Positions 32,169-41,248 of a stretch of DNA of 64,000 nucleotides are shown piece by piece. Both the position numbers and the translations under genes were made by a program. The DNA lies in NCBI GenBank assembly GCA_910588955.1, contig CAJURQ010000003.1:219487-283486 (forward strand). The letters run 5' to 3'. A model generated the notes under the pieces. That model did no database searches, was not told the origin of the DNA, and saw only the letters and a list, made by a program, of their open reading frames with translations. How positions within the stretch are numbered: the first letter of the stretch is position 1; every line of letters starts with the position of its first letter. The DNA is from an uncultured Lachnospiraceae bacterium. GTDB taxonomy: Bacteria; Bacillota; Clostridia; Lachnospirales; Lachnospiraceae.

Positions 32169-34889
32169 ATGTATGAGAACAGAAGCGTATCGGAGACAAT
32201 CCGGGGATTGCAGACAGACGCGGAGAGGGGGCTTGACGCAGCAAGGGTTGCGGAGCGCAGGGCGAAGTACGGACCGAACCGGTTAAAGGATCAGGAGAAA
32301 AAGAGTCTTGCAGGGAGGATTGCGGCGCAGCTTAATGATCCGCTGATCATGATTCTGATGGTGGCGATGGCGATTTCCATGATGTTACATGAATTTGGGG
32401 ATGCCATTATTATTGTGGCGGTGGTCGCGCTGAACGCGGCGGTGGGAATTATACAGGAGGGCAAAGCGGGGCGTGCGGTGGAGGCTTTAAAGCAGATTTC
32501 AGAGCCGAGAACGACGGTTCTTAGGGATGGTGCGCACCACAACATACCGGCGCAGGAGCTGGTGCCCGGAGATATTGTGGTTTTGGAGGCTGGAAACAGG
32601 GTGCCGGCAGATCTGAGGCTAATAGAAAGTATCGGACTTTTTGCGGAAGAGTCTACCCTTACAGGAGAGTCTGTACCGGTGGAAAAGGACGCGGGCTATA
32701 TAGAGGAAGGAGCTGCGGACACAAGCAGCAAAAATATGGTCTATATGTCCACCTATGTGACAAAGGGGCGTGGTTTGGGCGTGACGACAGCGACGGGCAT
32801 GGACACGCGGGTCGGTCATATCGCGGACATGCTGCACGGGCATAAGGAAAAGCTGACGCCGCTGCAGGTGAGGCTGGGGGAACTTGGAAAGGTATTGAGT
32901 GCTTTGGCGGTAGGAATCTGTGTGCTGCTCTTTGTCGTTGCACTGCTGCAAAAGAGGGATGTGGGGGATATGCTTCTGACTTCCGTTTCACTGGCGGTGG
33001 CTGCAGTGCCGGAAGGGCTGCCGGCAATTGTGACGATTGTGCTGGCGCTCAGCGTTTCGCGGATGGTGAAGGCGAAGACGATCGTGCGCAGGCTTTCGGC
33101 GGTGGAGACGCTGGGGGCTGTGGAGGTTGTCTGCTCGGACAAGACGGGGACGCTGACGCAGAACAGAATGACTGTGACAGAGTGTTATCTGGACGGAAAA
33201 CTTACGGAAAGAGCCGGATTTGCGGAGCTGTTTGAAACGGCGGACACGGGCGCAAAGGAGCTTTCCTGCGCGGCGCATTTTCTTTTGGGATGCGTGCTCT
33301 GCAACGATGCGGAGACGGGGGAGGAGGGGACAGGCGATCCTACGGAGCTGGCACTTCTCCATATGGCGCAGGACTGCGGCGTCAAGGTATCGCGGATCAG
33401 GGAACGATATCCGCGTGTAAACGAGATCGGATTTGACTCCGGGCGCAAGATGATGACCACGCTGCACAGGTGCAAAAGCGGGCAGACGGCATACACAAAG
33501 GGGGCGGCGGAGCGGATACTGGAAAACTGCGGACGCTGTTTTAAGAACGGCGGCATGACGGAGCTTACGGTGACGGAGCGGGAGCGTCTGCTCGGCATAC
33601 AGAAGCGTCTGATGGGGGAGGGACGGCGCGTGCTTGCGCTTGCTATGGAGCCGGAGGGCGGCATGAAAGAGCGGGGCATGGTGTTTCTCGGTTTTGTCAG
33701 TATGCAGGATCCGGTAAGACCGGAGGCGCTTGCAGCGGTGCAGGGCTTTGTGCAGGCGGGTGTTTCCACAGTGATGATCACGGGAGATCACCCGGACACG
33801 GCGTTTTCCATTGCGAGGCAGCTTGGGATTGCAAACCGCGCGGAGGAATGCATTACGGGCAGGGAGCTGGATCATTTGAAGGATCAGGGATTTTTGCAGA
33901 GACTGCCGCAGATTAAGGTGTTTGCGCGAGTGACGCCGGAGCACAAGGTGCGGATTGTGGAAGGGTATAGAAATTTACATAAAACAGTAGCAATGACCGG
34001 GGACGGAGTCAACGACGCGCCTTCTTTGCAGGCGGCGGATATCGGAATCGCCATGGGGCAGGGAGGAACGGATGTGGCGAGAGGCGCGGCGGACTTTGTG
34101 CTGATGGATGACAATGTGGCGACCATACACACGGCGATCCGGGAAGGGCGCGGTATTTATGAGAACATACGGAAATCGGTGCTGTTTCTCCTCTCCTCCA
34201 ATTTGGGGGAAATTCTCACCATGCTCCTGACGATTGTGGCGGGACTGCCCGTGCCGCTGACGGCAGGATTTATCCTTTGGATCAACCTGATCACGGATTC
34301 CCTGCCCGCGCTGGCGCTTGGGGTGGACGACAACGATACGGAGAGCCTGATGCGGGAGCCGCCGCGGAAAGGAGACGAGTCGCTGTTTGCCAGAGGGGGG
34401 CTTATGTGCGTGATCTGTTACGGGCTGGTGATCGGTGGGATCAGTCTGGCGGCGTTTTTGAAAGTTCCCTATGACCGCATTGTGGCGGAAGGACTGCCTG
34501 TAAGTTTACATAATATACTTGAAGGACTGAAAATTTCCGCCGTTTTGGCAAGGGCGCAGACCCACGCGTTCACGGTGCTCGGCATCAGCCAGCTTTTTCA
34601 CGCCATCGGTATGCGGGATGTGAACCGCTCCATATTCCGGATGGATCACAGAAGCAATCCGCAGATGCTGCTCGCGCTCGCGGTGGGCATCATGCTGCAG
34701 GCGGCGGTGACGGAGATTCCTTTTTTGGTCACGCTCTTTGGCACTGTGCGTCTGAGTATGGAGGAGTGGATTCGGCTGATGGCGCTTTCTGTCACGCCCC
34801 TGTTGGTGCATGAACTGTTGGTGGTCGTAGGGATGGCGGGGATTCCGGTCAGGCGTCCGTCATGCAAGTGCGCGGCAGGCGAGGAGTAG
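32169..34889 (+). CDS. P-type ATPase, calcium-transporter type
   Basis: 906 residues: cation-ATPase N domain (1-60), actuator motif LTGES at 164-168, ion-site helix motif PEGLP at 281-285, phosphorylation site DKTGTLTQ with D324, hinge TGDGVNDAP, and six C-terminal helices. The sequence type is that of bacterial PMCA/SERCA-like Ca2+ exporters. Start ATG 32169 behind GGGAGG. Its last 30 bases overlap the end of the converging YtaF-like gene. Confidence 0.9.
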   Translation: MYENRSVSETIRGLQTDAERGLDAARVAERRAKYGPNRLKDQEKKSLAGRIAAQLNDPLIMILMVAMAISMMLHEFGDAIIIVAVVALNAAVGIIQEGKAGRAVEALKQISEPRTTVLRDGAHHNIPAQELVPGDIVVLEAGNRVPADLRLIESIGLFAEESTLTGESVPVEKDAGYIEEGAADTSSKNMVYMSTYVTKGRGLGVTTATGMDTRVGHIADMLHGHKEKLTPLQVRLGELGKVLSALAVGICVLLFVVALLQKRDVGDMLLTSVSLAVAAVPEGLPAIVTIVLALSVSRMVKAKTIVRRLSAVETLGAVEVVCSDKTGTLTQNRMTVTECYLDGKLTERAGFAELFETADTGAKELSCAAHFLLGCVLCNDAETGEEGTGDPTELALLHMAQDCGVKVSRIRERYPRVNEIGFDSGRKMMTTLHRCKSGQTAYTKGAAERILENCGRCFKNGGMTELTVTERERLLGIQKRLMGEGRRVLALAMEPEGGMKERGMVFLGFVSMQDPVRPEALAAVQGFVQAGVSTVMITGDHPDTAFSIARQLGIANRAEECITGRELDHLKDQGFLQRLPQIKVFARVTPEHKVRIVEGYRNLHKTVAMTGDGVNDAPSLQAADIGIAMGQGGTDVARGAADFVLMDDNVATIHTAIREGRGIYENIRKSVLFLLSSNLGEILTMLLTIVAGLPVPLTAGFILWINLITDSLPALALGVDDNDTESLMREPPRKGDESLFARGGLMCVICYGLVIGGISLAAFLKVPYDRIVAEGLPVSLHNILEGLKISAVLARAQTHAFTVLGISQLFHAIGMRDVNRSIFRMDHRSNPQMLLALAVGIMLQAAVTEIPFLVTLFGTVRLSMEEWIRLMALSVTPLLVHELLVVVGMAGIPVRRPSCKCAAGEE

Positions 34890-35495
34890 GAGGCAGAGCC
34901 CGGAAAGCCAAGACAGATCGATGCGCAGCACTCGGGAGAGAATGCGCCCGGAAAGACAGCCGGTGATAAAGAGGAGAAGGTTGAAGAAGCTGGCGGAAAG
35001 AAACAGTGCCAGACGGGAAATGTCGGCAGCAGGGAACGCCATTCCTACGAGGACGCTGTCAAGGGAGAGCGCCAGACTTAAAAGCAGCGCCTCCTTTGCA
35101 CTCAGAACTTGGAGGTCTGTGCGGTTGGCTTCTTCCGGCGAGAGATAGACCGTGAAGATAATGTTGATCTGTTTGATCTGACAGCCCCAGTTTCCTATGA
35201 GACTGGGGTGTTTTTTTGCCACGGCGCGGATCAGGCTTTCCAGAAGCTTTGCAACGCCGATGGCGGCAAGCATGAAAAAGGAGAGGAAGGGAAGAACGCC
35301 GGGCGGCAGAAGAGAGCCGACAATTTCGCCGAGTCCGCCGGCGGCGGTGATGAAAAGAGCCGGGACACAGGCGAGGAAAAGCAGCGAGAGCGCTTTGATG
35401 TGTACCCGTTCTGTGCCGTAGGAGAATCCTGCCGTCAGGGAATCCAGAGAGACAGCTACCAGAAAGAGCAGCAGGGAGGAAATCGAAAAGGACAT
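34860..35495 (-). CDS. YtaF-like sporulation membrane protein (MntP relative)
   Basis: 211 residues, six predicted helices in two halves. Each half starts with a related motif (AVSLDSLTAGFSYG and SLALSLDSVLVGMAF), the signature of the MntP/YtaF transporter-like fold. YtaF proteins are linked to sporulation and otherwise uncharacterised. I choose ATG 35495 behind GAGGTGA rather than the GTG three codons upstream. Its 3' end overlaps the ATPase gene tail to tail. Confidence 0.82.
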   Translation of the reverse strand: MSFSISSLLLFLVAVSLDSLTAGFSYGTERVHIKALSLLFLACVPALFITAAGGLGEIVGSLLPPGVLPFLSFFMLAAIGVAKLLESLIRAVAKKHPSLIGNWGCQIKQINIIFTVYLSPEEANRTDLQVLSAKEALLLSLALSLDSVLVGMAFPAADISRLALFLSASFFNLLLFITGCLSGRILSRVLRIDLSWLSGLCLLLLACRALA

Positions 35496-35609
35496 GGGAG
35501 TCACCTCATCACAGATTTATTATATTGTATGGGAACCGCGCGGGATGTTGAAGGAAAGAATCTGATAACAAAACTGTTTGAGAATCTGAAAAAGAAATCC
35601 CCGAAATGA

Positions 35610-35638
35610 TTTACGCTTGCCAAAAAAAATGGTATAGT
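35610..35638 (+). promoter_or_regulatory. Promoter of the beta-CASP nuclease gene
   Basis: TTTACG (35610-35615), 17 bases, TATAGT (35633-35638), about 45 bases before the start codon. Confidence 0.6.
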
Positions 35639-35688
35639 TAAAGAGGCATAAAAGAAAATCAGGCAACGCGGAGCAGGGGGGGAACTGT

Positions 35689-37290
35689 ATGGAGCTTATG
35701 TTTATCGGGGCAGACCATGAGGTGACGGGAAGCTGCCATTATCTTCGTGTAGGCGATAAAAATATTTTGGTGGATTACGGTATGGAGCAGGGGGCGAATA
35801 TATTTGAAAACTGCGAACTGCCGGTGGAGGAAGCGCTGATAGATTATGTGTTTCTCACCCACGCGCACGTTGACCATTCGGGTCTTTTGCCGCTTTTATA
35901 TGCAAGGGGCTTCCGGGGCGCGATTTACGCGACGGCGCCCACCTGCGATCTGTGCAGCATCATGCTGCGTGACTGCGCGCATATCCAGATGCAGGAGGCG
36001 GAGTGGAAAAACCGCAAGGCGAAGAGAAGCGCGGAGAACTCAGTAGTGGAACCGCTCTATTCCATGGAGGATGCGGACGGGGCGATCAGGCGTCTCATCC
36101 CCTGCGACTATGACAGTGAAGTGACGGTATGTGAAAATATAAAGATCCGCTTTACGGATATCGGCCATCTGCTCGGCTCTTCCAGCATCGAGGTCTGGGC
36201 GACGGAAGGGAATGTGACGAAAAAGCTCGTGTTTTCCGGCGATATCGGAAACAGTGAGCAGCCCTTGATCAAAGATCCGAAGAACACGGCGGAAGCCGAT
36301 TATGTGGTGATGGAGTCTACATACGGCGACAGGCTGCACTCCGCGGAGAAAGTGGACTATGTGGGAGAGCTGACGAAGATTTTACAGACGACCTTTGACC
36401 GGGGCGGCAATGTAGTGATTCCCTCCTTTGCGGTGGGCAGGACGCAGGAGATGCTCTACTTCCTGCGGCAGATCAAGGCCGACAGGCTGGTGAAAGGTCA
36501 TGAGAATTTCCCTGTATATGTGGACAGCCCGCTGGCGGTGGAGGCGACAGGGATTTTCCACAAGAACGAGGCGAGATGCTTTGACGAGGAGGCGATGGCT
36601 TTAGTTAGAAAGGGGATCAATCCGATCACCTTTCCGGGGCTGAGGCTCGCCATCACAAGCGATGAGTCCAAGGCGATCAACTTTGAGCATACGCCGAAGG
36701 TTATCATATCCGCTTCCGGCATGTGCGAGGCGGGACGTATCAGACATCATCTGAAACATAATTTGTGGCGTCCGGAGTGCACGATTCTGTTCGTGGGCTA
36801 TCAGGCGGTGGGGACACTCGGCAGAATGCTTGTGGAGGGCGCGAAGGAGGTTAAACTGTTCGGCGAGCCGATTGAGATCCGCGCCGATATCGCGAAGCTG
36901 GTCGGCATGAGCGGTCACGCGGACAAGAACGGACTTTTACAGTGGGTGGACGGTTTCGAGAAAAAGCCGGATAAAGTTTTTGTGGTACACGGTGAGGACA
37001 GCGTATGTAAACTCTTTACGGAGTGTCTGAAAGTGGAGCACGGGCTTGACGCCTATGCGCCTTACAGCGGCACACGATATGATCTCATAAGCGGCGAGTT
37101 TATCCACGAGGCAGAGCCTGTGGCGATCAAGAAGAAAGCGCGCGGCATCTCCGACGTCTTTGCAAGGCTGTTGGCGAGCGGGCAGAGGCTTATCGCCGTT
37201 ATTCACAAGAACGAGGGAGGCGCAAACAAGGATCTGGCGCGGTTCGCGGATCAGATCAATTCCCTGTGTGATAAATGGGAGCGGACATAA
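35689..37290 (+). CDS. Metallo-beta-lactamase/beta-CASP RNA nuclease
   Basis: 533 residues. The zinc motif THAHVDHSG (HxHxDH), FTDIGHLLGSSSIEV, FSGDIGN and ESTYGDR belong to the MBL fold; VIPSFAVGRTQEML opens the beta-CASP domain and GMSGHADKNGLLQWVDGF is the RMMBL region with its histidine. The C-terminal 60 residues are a basic/helical extension. Related proteins (KH-free CPSF-like) cut or trim RNA; the target here is unknown. Confidence 0.88.
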   Translation: MELMFIGADHEVTGSCHYLRVGDKNILVDYGMEQGANIFENCELPVEEALIDYVFLTHAHVDHSGLLPLLYARGFRGAIYATAPTCDLCSIMLRDCAHIQMQEAEWKNRKAKRSAENSVVEPLYSMEDADGAIRRLIPCDYDSEVTVCENIKIRFTDIGHLLGSSSIEVWATEGNVTKKLVFSGDIGNSEQPLIKDPKNTAEADYVVMESTYGDRLHSAEKVDYVGELTKILQTTFDRGGNVVIPSFAVGRTQEMLYFLRQIKADRLVKGHENFPVYVDSPLAVEATGIFHKNEARCFDEEAMALVRKGINPITFPGLRLAITSDESKAINFEHTPKVIISASGMCEAGRIRHHLKHNLWRPECTILFVGYQAVGTLGRMLVEGAKEVKLFGEPIEIRADIAKLVGMSGHADKNGLLQWVDGFEKKPDKVFVVHGEDSVCKLFTECLKVEHGLDAYAPYSGTRYDLISGEFIHEAEPVAIKKKARGISDVFARLLASGQRLIAVIHKNEGGANKDLARFADQINSLCDKWERT

Positions 37291-37366
37291 AGTTGCACTA
37301 GGGCATCAGAGGACGATGCCCAAGTACAACTATATTATGTCCAGAAGAATGCAAAGAACGCATTCT
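37291..37366 (+). other. Two stem-loops in the thyA leader
   Basis: GGGCATC/GATGCCC (with flanking GTTG/CAAC pairs) at about 37291-37330 and GAAGAATGC/GCATTCTTC with loop AAAGAAC at about 37342-37366. Neither has a T run. The second closely matches the hairpin at 13032-13058. Confidence 0.45.
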
Positions 37367-37399
37367 TCCCGAATAATTTACGTAATGGGAGAACGAAGG

Positions 37400-38248
37400 G
37401 TGAGCTACGCGGATCAAATTTTCATAGATATGTGTAAGGATATTTTGGAGAACGGAACGAGCACGGAGGGGGAGAAGGTAAGACCCCACTGGGCGGACGG
37501 GGAGAGCGCGTACACCGTGAAGAAATTCGGGGTGGTGAACCGCTACGATCTGTCGAAAGAGTTCCCGATCATGACGCTTCGTAGGACGGCGTTAAAAAGC
37601 GCAACGGACGAGATGCTCTGGATCTGGCAGAAGAAGTCCAACAATATCAACGATTTACACAGCCATATTTGGGACGAGTGGGCGGATGAGGACGGCAGTA
37701 TCGGCAAGGCTTACGGCTACCAGATGGGGGTGAAACATCAATATAAAGAGGGCATGATGGATCAGGTGGATCGGGTGATTTACGATTTGAAAAACAACCC
37801 GTTCAGCCGCCGGATCATGACGAACCTCTACGTGCATCAGGACTTGCACGAGATGAACCTGTACCCGTGCGCCTACAGCATGACATTCAATGTAACGCAG
37901 AAGAAGGGGCATGATAAGCTGACGCTCAACGCGGTTTTGAACCAGCGCTCGCAGGACGTGCTGACGGCAAACAACTGGAATGTAGTGCAGTATGCGGTGC
38001 TCGTGCATATGCTTGCGCAGATATGCGGCATGGAGGTGGGGGAGCTTGTTCATGTGATCGCGGACGCGCATATTTACGACAGACATATTCCTATTGTCAG
38101 GGAGTTGATTGAGCGGCCTGTTTACGATGCGCCCACGTTTGTGCTGAATCCCGATGTCACAGATTTTTATCAGTTTACGAGGGACGACGTGAAGGTGGAA
38201 AACTACGTGACGGGTCCGCAGATTACAGATATTCCGGTCGCCATCTGA
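37400..38248 (+). CDS. thyA: Thymidylate synthase
   Basis: 282 residues: substrate motifs LRRTALKSATDEMLWIWQKKSN, GSIGKAYGYQ, the catalytic cysteine in NLYPCAYSMTFNV, QRSQDVLTANNWNV and HIYDRHIP. It methylates dUMP with methylene-tetrahydrofolate and releases dihydrofolate, which FolA at 38611 recycles. The GTG at 37400 gives the family start (VSYADQIFIDMCKDIL); an ATG five codons upstream is less likely. The catalytic-loop sequence differs from the E. coli type but fits clostridial homologues. Confidence 0.93.
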   Translation: MSYADQIFIDMCKDILENGTSTEGEKVRPHWADGESAYTVKKFGVVNRYDLSKEFPIMTLRRTALKSATDEMLWIWQKKSNNINDLHSHIWDEWADEDGSIGKAYGYQMGVKHQYKEGMMDQVDRVIYDLKNNPFSRRIMTNLYVHQDLHEMNLYPCAYSMTFNVTQKKGHDKLTLNAVLNQRSQDVLTANNWNVVQYAVLVHMLAQICGMEVGELVHVIADAHIYDRHIPIVRELIERPVYDAPTFVLNPDVTDFYQFTRDDVKVENYVTGPQITDIPVAI

Positions 38249-38273
38249 CGGCCGCACAAGGGAGCGGGGAATA

Positions 38274-38588
38274 ATGGTAGGAAAGTATAAAGTAATTACA
38301 TTATGTGGCAGCACGAGATTTAAGGAAGACTTTTTAGAACAACAAAAATTGCTCACTTTGCAGGGATATATTGTTATTTCTGTCGGGTTATTTGGACATT
38401 CCGGAGATGATGAAGTCTGGACAGAGGGAACAAAAGAAATGCTTGATGACATGCATAAGAGAAAGATTGATATGGCGGATGAGATTTATGTAATTAATAA
38501 AAATGGTTATATAGGAGAATCGACTTTGTCAGAAATAAAATACGCGAAATCTAAAGAAATGCCAATTACATATATGGAATGTTCATGA
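38274..38588 (+). CDS. Nucleoside 2-deoxyribosyltransferase-like small protein
   Basis: 104 residues. VITLCGSTRFKEDFLEQQKLL and the DEIYVINKNGYIGESTLSEI segment match the Rossmann-like nucleoside deoxyribosyltransferase/DUF4406 group, which acts on nucleosides or nucleotides. The glutamate in GESTL is in the place of the family's catalytic glutamate. The gene is clearly more A+T-rich than thyA and folA on each side (codons such as ata, aaa, tta), so it looks like a later insertion in the dTMP/folate cluster. Confidence 0.7.
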   Translation: MVGKYKVITLCGSTRFKEDFLEQQKLLTLQGYIVISVGLFGHSGDDEVWTEGTKEMLDDMHKRKIDMADEIYVINKNGYIGESTLSEIKYAKSKEMPITYMECS

Positions 38589-38610
38589 ATTAAAAAAGGA
38601 GACACAATAT

Positions 38611-39102
38611 ATGAACGCAATCGTAGCGGTGGACAACAACTGGGCGATCGGCAGCAAAAACAATCTGCTTGTCAGGATTCCGGCGGATCACAAGAATTTC
38701 AGGCAGGAGACGACGGGCAAGGTGGTAGTGCTTGGGAGAAAGACGCTGGAGACGTTTCCGCAGGGGATGCCTCTGCCGAACAGGATAAATATTATCCTGT
38801 CCACGAATCCGGATTATAAGGTGAAGGACGCCGTGGTGGTACACAGCAAAGAGGAGCTTGATACGGAGCTGAAAAAATATCCCACGGAGGATGTGTATAT
38901 TATCGGCGGGGAGAGCGTTTACCGGATGATGCTTCCGGAGTGCAGCGTGGTGCATGTGACGAAGATTGACCACGACTATGAGGCGGACGCTTATTTCCCG
39001 AATCTGGATAAAGACGACGCTTGGGAGATTACGGCGGAAAGTGAGGAGCAAACCTATTTTGATTTGCCGTATTATTTTGTGAAATATGAAAGAAAGCATT
39101 AA
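38611..39102 (+). CDS. folA: Dihydrofolate reductase
   Basis: 163 residues: NAIVAVDNNWAIGSKNNLL, IPADHKNFRQETTGKVVVLGRKTLE, YIIGGESVYRMMLP and the C-terminal ADAYFPNLD. The acidic substrate-binding residue is aspartate in PADHKNF. It reduces dihydrofolate, the by-product of thymidylate synthase upstream. Ribosome site AAAAGGAG. Confidence 0.95.
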   Translation: MNAIVAVDNNWAIGSKNNLLVRIPADHKNFRQETTGKVVVLGRKTLETFPQGMPLPNRINIILSTNPDYKVKDAVVVHSKEELDTELKKYPTEDVYIIGGESVYRMMLPECSVVHVTKIDHDYEADAYFPNLDKDDAWEITAESEEQTYFDLPYYFVKYERKH

Positions 39103-39180
39103 CGGATAGTGCTTTTGGGGAGTCTGATAAGGGCGGACGAAAAGGCGGCAGGAATTGATATAAAGGAAGGGTACGCAGGT

Positions 39181-41151
39181 ATGGGTCAGGAGACAAAGAA
39201 AACGACGGCAAAGAAAGGGACGGAGCTTTTACAGGCGAAGGAGGAGCTGCAGCAGAAGAACGTGGAGCTGGAGACGGCAAAGAGCGCGGTGGAGAAGGCG
39301 GAAAAGGCGAGAGATATTTTTCTGGCGAATATGTCCCACGAGCTGAGGACGCCGATCAACACGATTCTGGGGTTGAACGAGCTGATTCTGAGGGAAAGTC
39401 AGGAGGAAGCGGTCAAGGAATACGCGAGAGACATCAGGCAGGCGGGCAATATTCTGCTTGCGCTGGTCAGCGATATTCTGGATTTCTCCAAGTTGGAAGC
39501 GGATAAGATGGAGCTGACGGAGGGTATTTACGACGTCAGTTCGCTTCTGAACGATCTGATCAACAGCATTTCGGTGCAGCAGCGCCGCAAAAAACTGGAT
39601 TTGGTTCTGGAGATCGCGGAGGACATTCCATACAAGCTGTTTGGCGACGAGATACATATTAGACAGATTGTCGGCAACCTTTTGTCAAATGCGGTTCGCT
39701 ATACGGAGAAGGGCAGGATCACGCTCCATGTGAGCTGGAAGGAGCTGCCGAAGGACTCCGTGGAAATGTATGTGATTGTCAAGGATACAGGAATCGGTAT
39801 CAAGGACGAAGATATTCCGAAACTCTTTAACGCGTTCCAGCGGATGGATTCCACCGTCCGCAGCAAAGAGGACAGGACAGGGCTTGGGCTTGCCATCACA
39901 CAGCGTCTGATTGAGATGATGGGCGGCAAACTGGAAGTGCAGAGCGTATACGGCAAGGGATCCGCATTTTCCTTTAGAATCGTACAGAAGGTAGTGGACC
40001 GGACGCCGCTGGGCAATTTTGAGAAACAGTATAAGGACAGCCTGCGCAGCATTGAGGATTATCATGAAAAATTCATTGCGCCCATGGGACGAATCCTGAT
40101 TGTGGACGACAATGCTATGAATCTGGCGGTGGCGCAGGGACTTCTCAAGGGAACGAGACTGCAGATTGACGTGGCGGCGAGCGGCGAGGAATGTCTGGAA
40201 CTGATTAAGAGAAAGACTTACCACTTGATCTGCATGGATCACATGATGCCTGTGATGGACGGTGTACAGACGCTGCATGCCATCCGTGCGCTGGAGGGGA
40301 ATCCGTCCAGAGACATTCCGGTAATCGCATTGACGGCAAACGCGGTGGCGGGTGCGAGGGAACTTTATCTGAAAGAGGGATTTCAGGATTATCTGACAAA
40401 GCCCATAGACGCGGATAAGTTTGAAAATATGCTGATTGAGTACCTGCCGAGCAACGTCGTCTATATGACCAACAACAGAAATATCAGCGACGAGTACGAG
40501 CAGACGCAGGATGAGGGAGACGGCGAGTTTGACATCAGGGAGAGCCAGCTTTATCTGATGGGCTTTAATCTGAGGAACGGTCTCAGATATATGGGTGGTG
40601 ACAAGGCGCTTTACGGCAAGGTTCTCCGCGATTTCCATTCCATTCTGCAGGAGAAGGAGACTGCTCTCAAAGACTTTTTGCAGAAGGGCGATATGCCCGG
40701 CTATACGATTATCGTGCATTCCCTGAAAGGAAATGCGAGAAACGTGGGCGCGGACGATTTGGCGGACGAGGCGTTTGAGCTGGAGAAAATGGCGAAGGCG
40801 GGACAGCTTGAGGATGTGACGGTGCGCTCCCCGATTTTGTTCGGTATGATGAACACTATGCGCAACAGCCTGCGGGTGTATCTGGAGACGGAGGACGCGG
40901 GCGAGAAGACCGGGCAGCAGGAGCCGGAGAAGAGCGCGGGCAGTATAACGGAGGACGAGTGGGTCAGGGCATTGCAGGAGCTGGCGGCGAGACTGGACGA
41001 TTTCGACGGGGAGAGCGCGGCGGCAAAGCTGCGGGAGCTGAAACGCTACGACAGACCCGAGCCGGACAAAAAAATGCTGCGGCTCTGCGAGAAAGCGATC
41101 AAGGATTACGCTTACGATATTGCTCTCGAGGTGGTCAACGCGGTGCTCTAA
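39181..41151 (+). CDS. Soluble hybrid histidine kinase (HisKA-HATPase-REC-HPt)
   Basis: 656 residues with no membrane helix. Coiled coil 15-45, HisKA with H53 in NMSHELRTPINTILG, HATPase (NLLSNAVRY, DTGIGI, GLGLAI), receiver domain 300-425 with phospho-acceptor D353 in CMDHMMPVMDG, and an HPt domain with H513 in VHSLKGNARNVG. All four phosphorelay elements are in one chain; the final regulator is not next door. The input signal must come through the short coiled coil or a partner. Start ATG 39181 behind GGAAGGG. Confidence 0.9.
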   Translation: MGQETKKTTAKKGTELLQAKEELQQKNVELETAKSAVEKAEKARDIFLANMSHELRTPINTILGLNELILRESQEEAVKEYARDIRQAGNILLALVSDILDFSKLEADKMELTEGIYDVSSLLNDLINSISVQQRRKKLDLVLEIAEDIPYKLFGDEIHIRQIVGNLLSNAVRYTEKGRITLHVSWKELPKDSVEMYVIVKDTGIGIKDEDIPKLFNAFQRMDSTVRSKEDRTGLGLAITQRLIEMMGGKLEVQSVYGKGSAFSFRIVQKVVDRTPLGNFEKQYKDSLRSIEDYHEKFIAPMGRILIVDDNAMNLAVAQGLLKGTRLQIDVAASGEECLELIKRKTYHLICMDHMMPVMDGVQTLHAIRALEGNPSRDIPVIALTANAVAGARELYLKEGFQDYLTKPIDADKFENMLIEYLPSNVVYMTNNRNISDEYEQTQDEGDGEFDIRESQLYLMGFNLRNGLRYMGGDKALYGKVLRDFHSILQEKETALKDFLQKGDMPGYTIIVHSLKGNARNVGADDLADEAFELEKMAKAGQLEDVTVRSPILFGMMNTMRNSLRVYLETEDAGEKTGQQEPEKSAGSITEDEWVRALQELAARLDDFDGESAAAKLRELKRYDRPEPDKKMLRLCEKAIKDYAYDIALEVVNAVL

Positions 41152-41167
41152 GAATGCACGCGAACAC

Positions 41168-41198
41168 TTGACTTTTGAAGACAAAGGTTTATTATAAA
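41168..41198 (+). promoter_or_regulatory. Promoter of ilvE
   Basis: TTGACT (41168-41173) and TTATAA/TATAAA at 41192-41198, with an 18-19 base spacer. Confidence 0.5.
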
Positions 41199-41248
41199 AT
41201 AAAAATAAAATGCGACAGAGGAATGTCTGAGGGAGAGGAGTTGCTATT

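Noticed and set aside
37160..37399. 80 extra N-terminal codons of thymidylate synthase
   Set aside because: They overlap the beta-CASP gene in another frame and do not match the family start at 37400.
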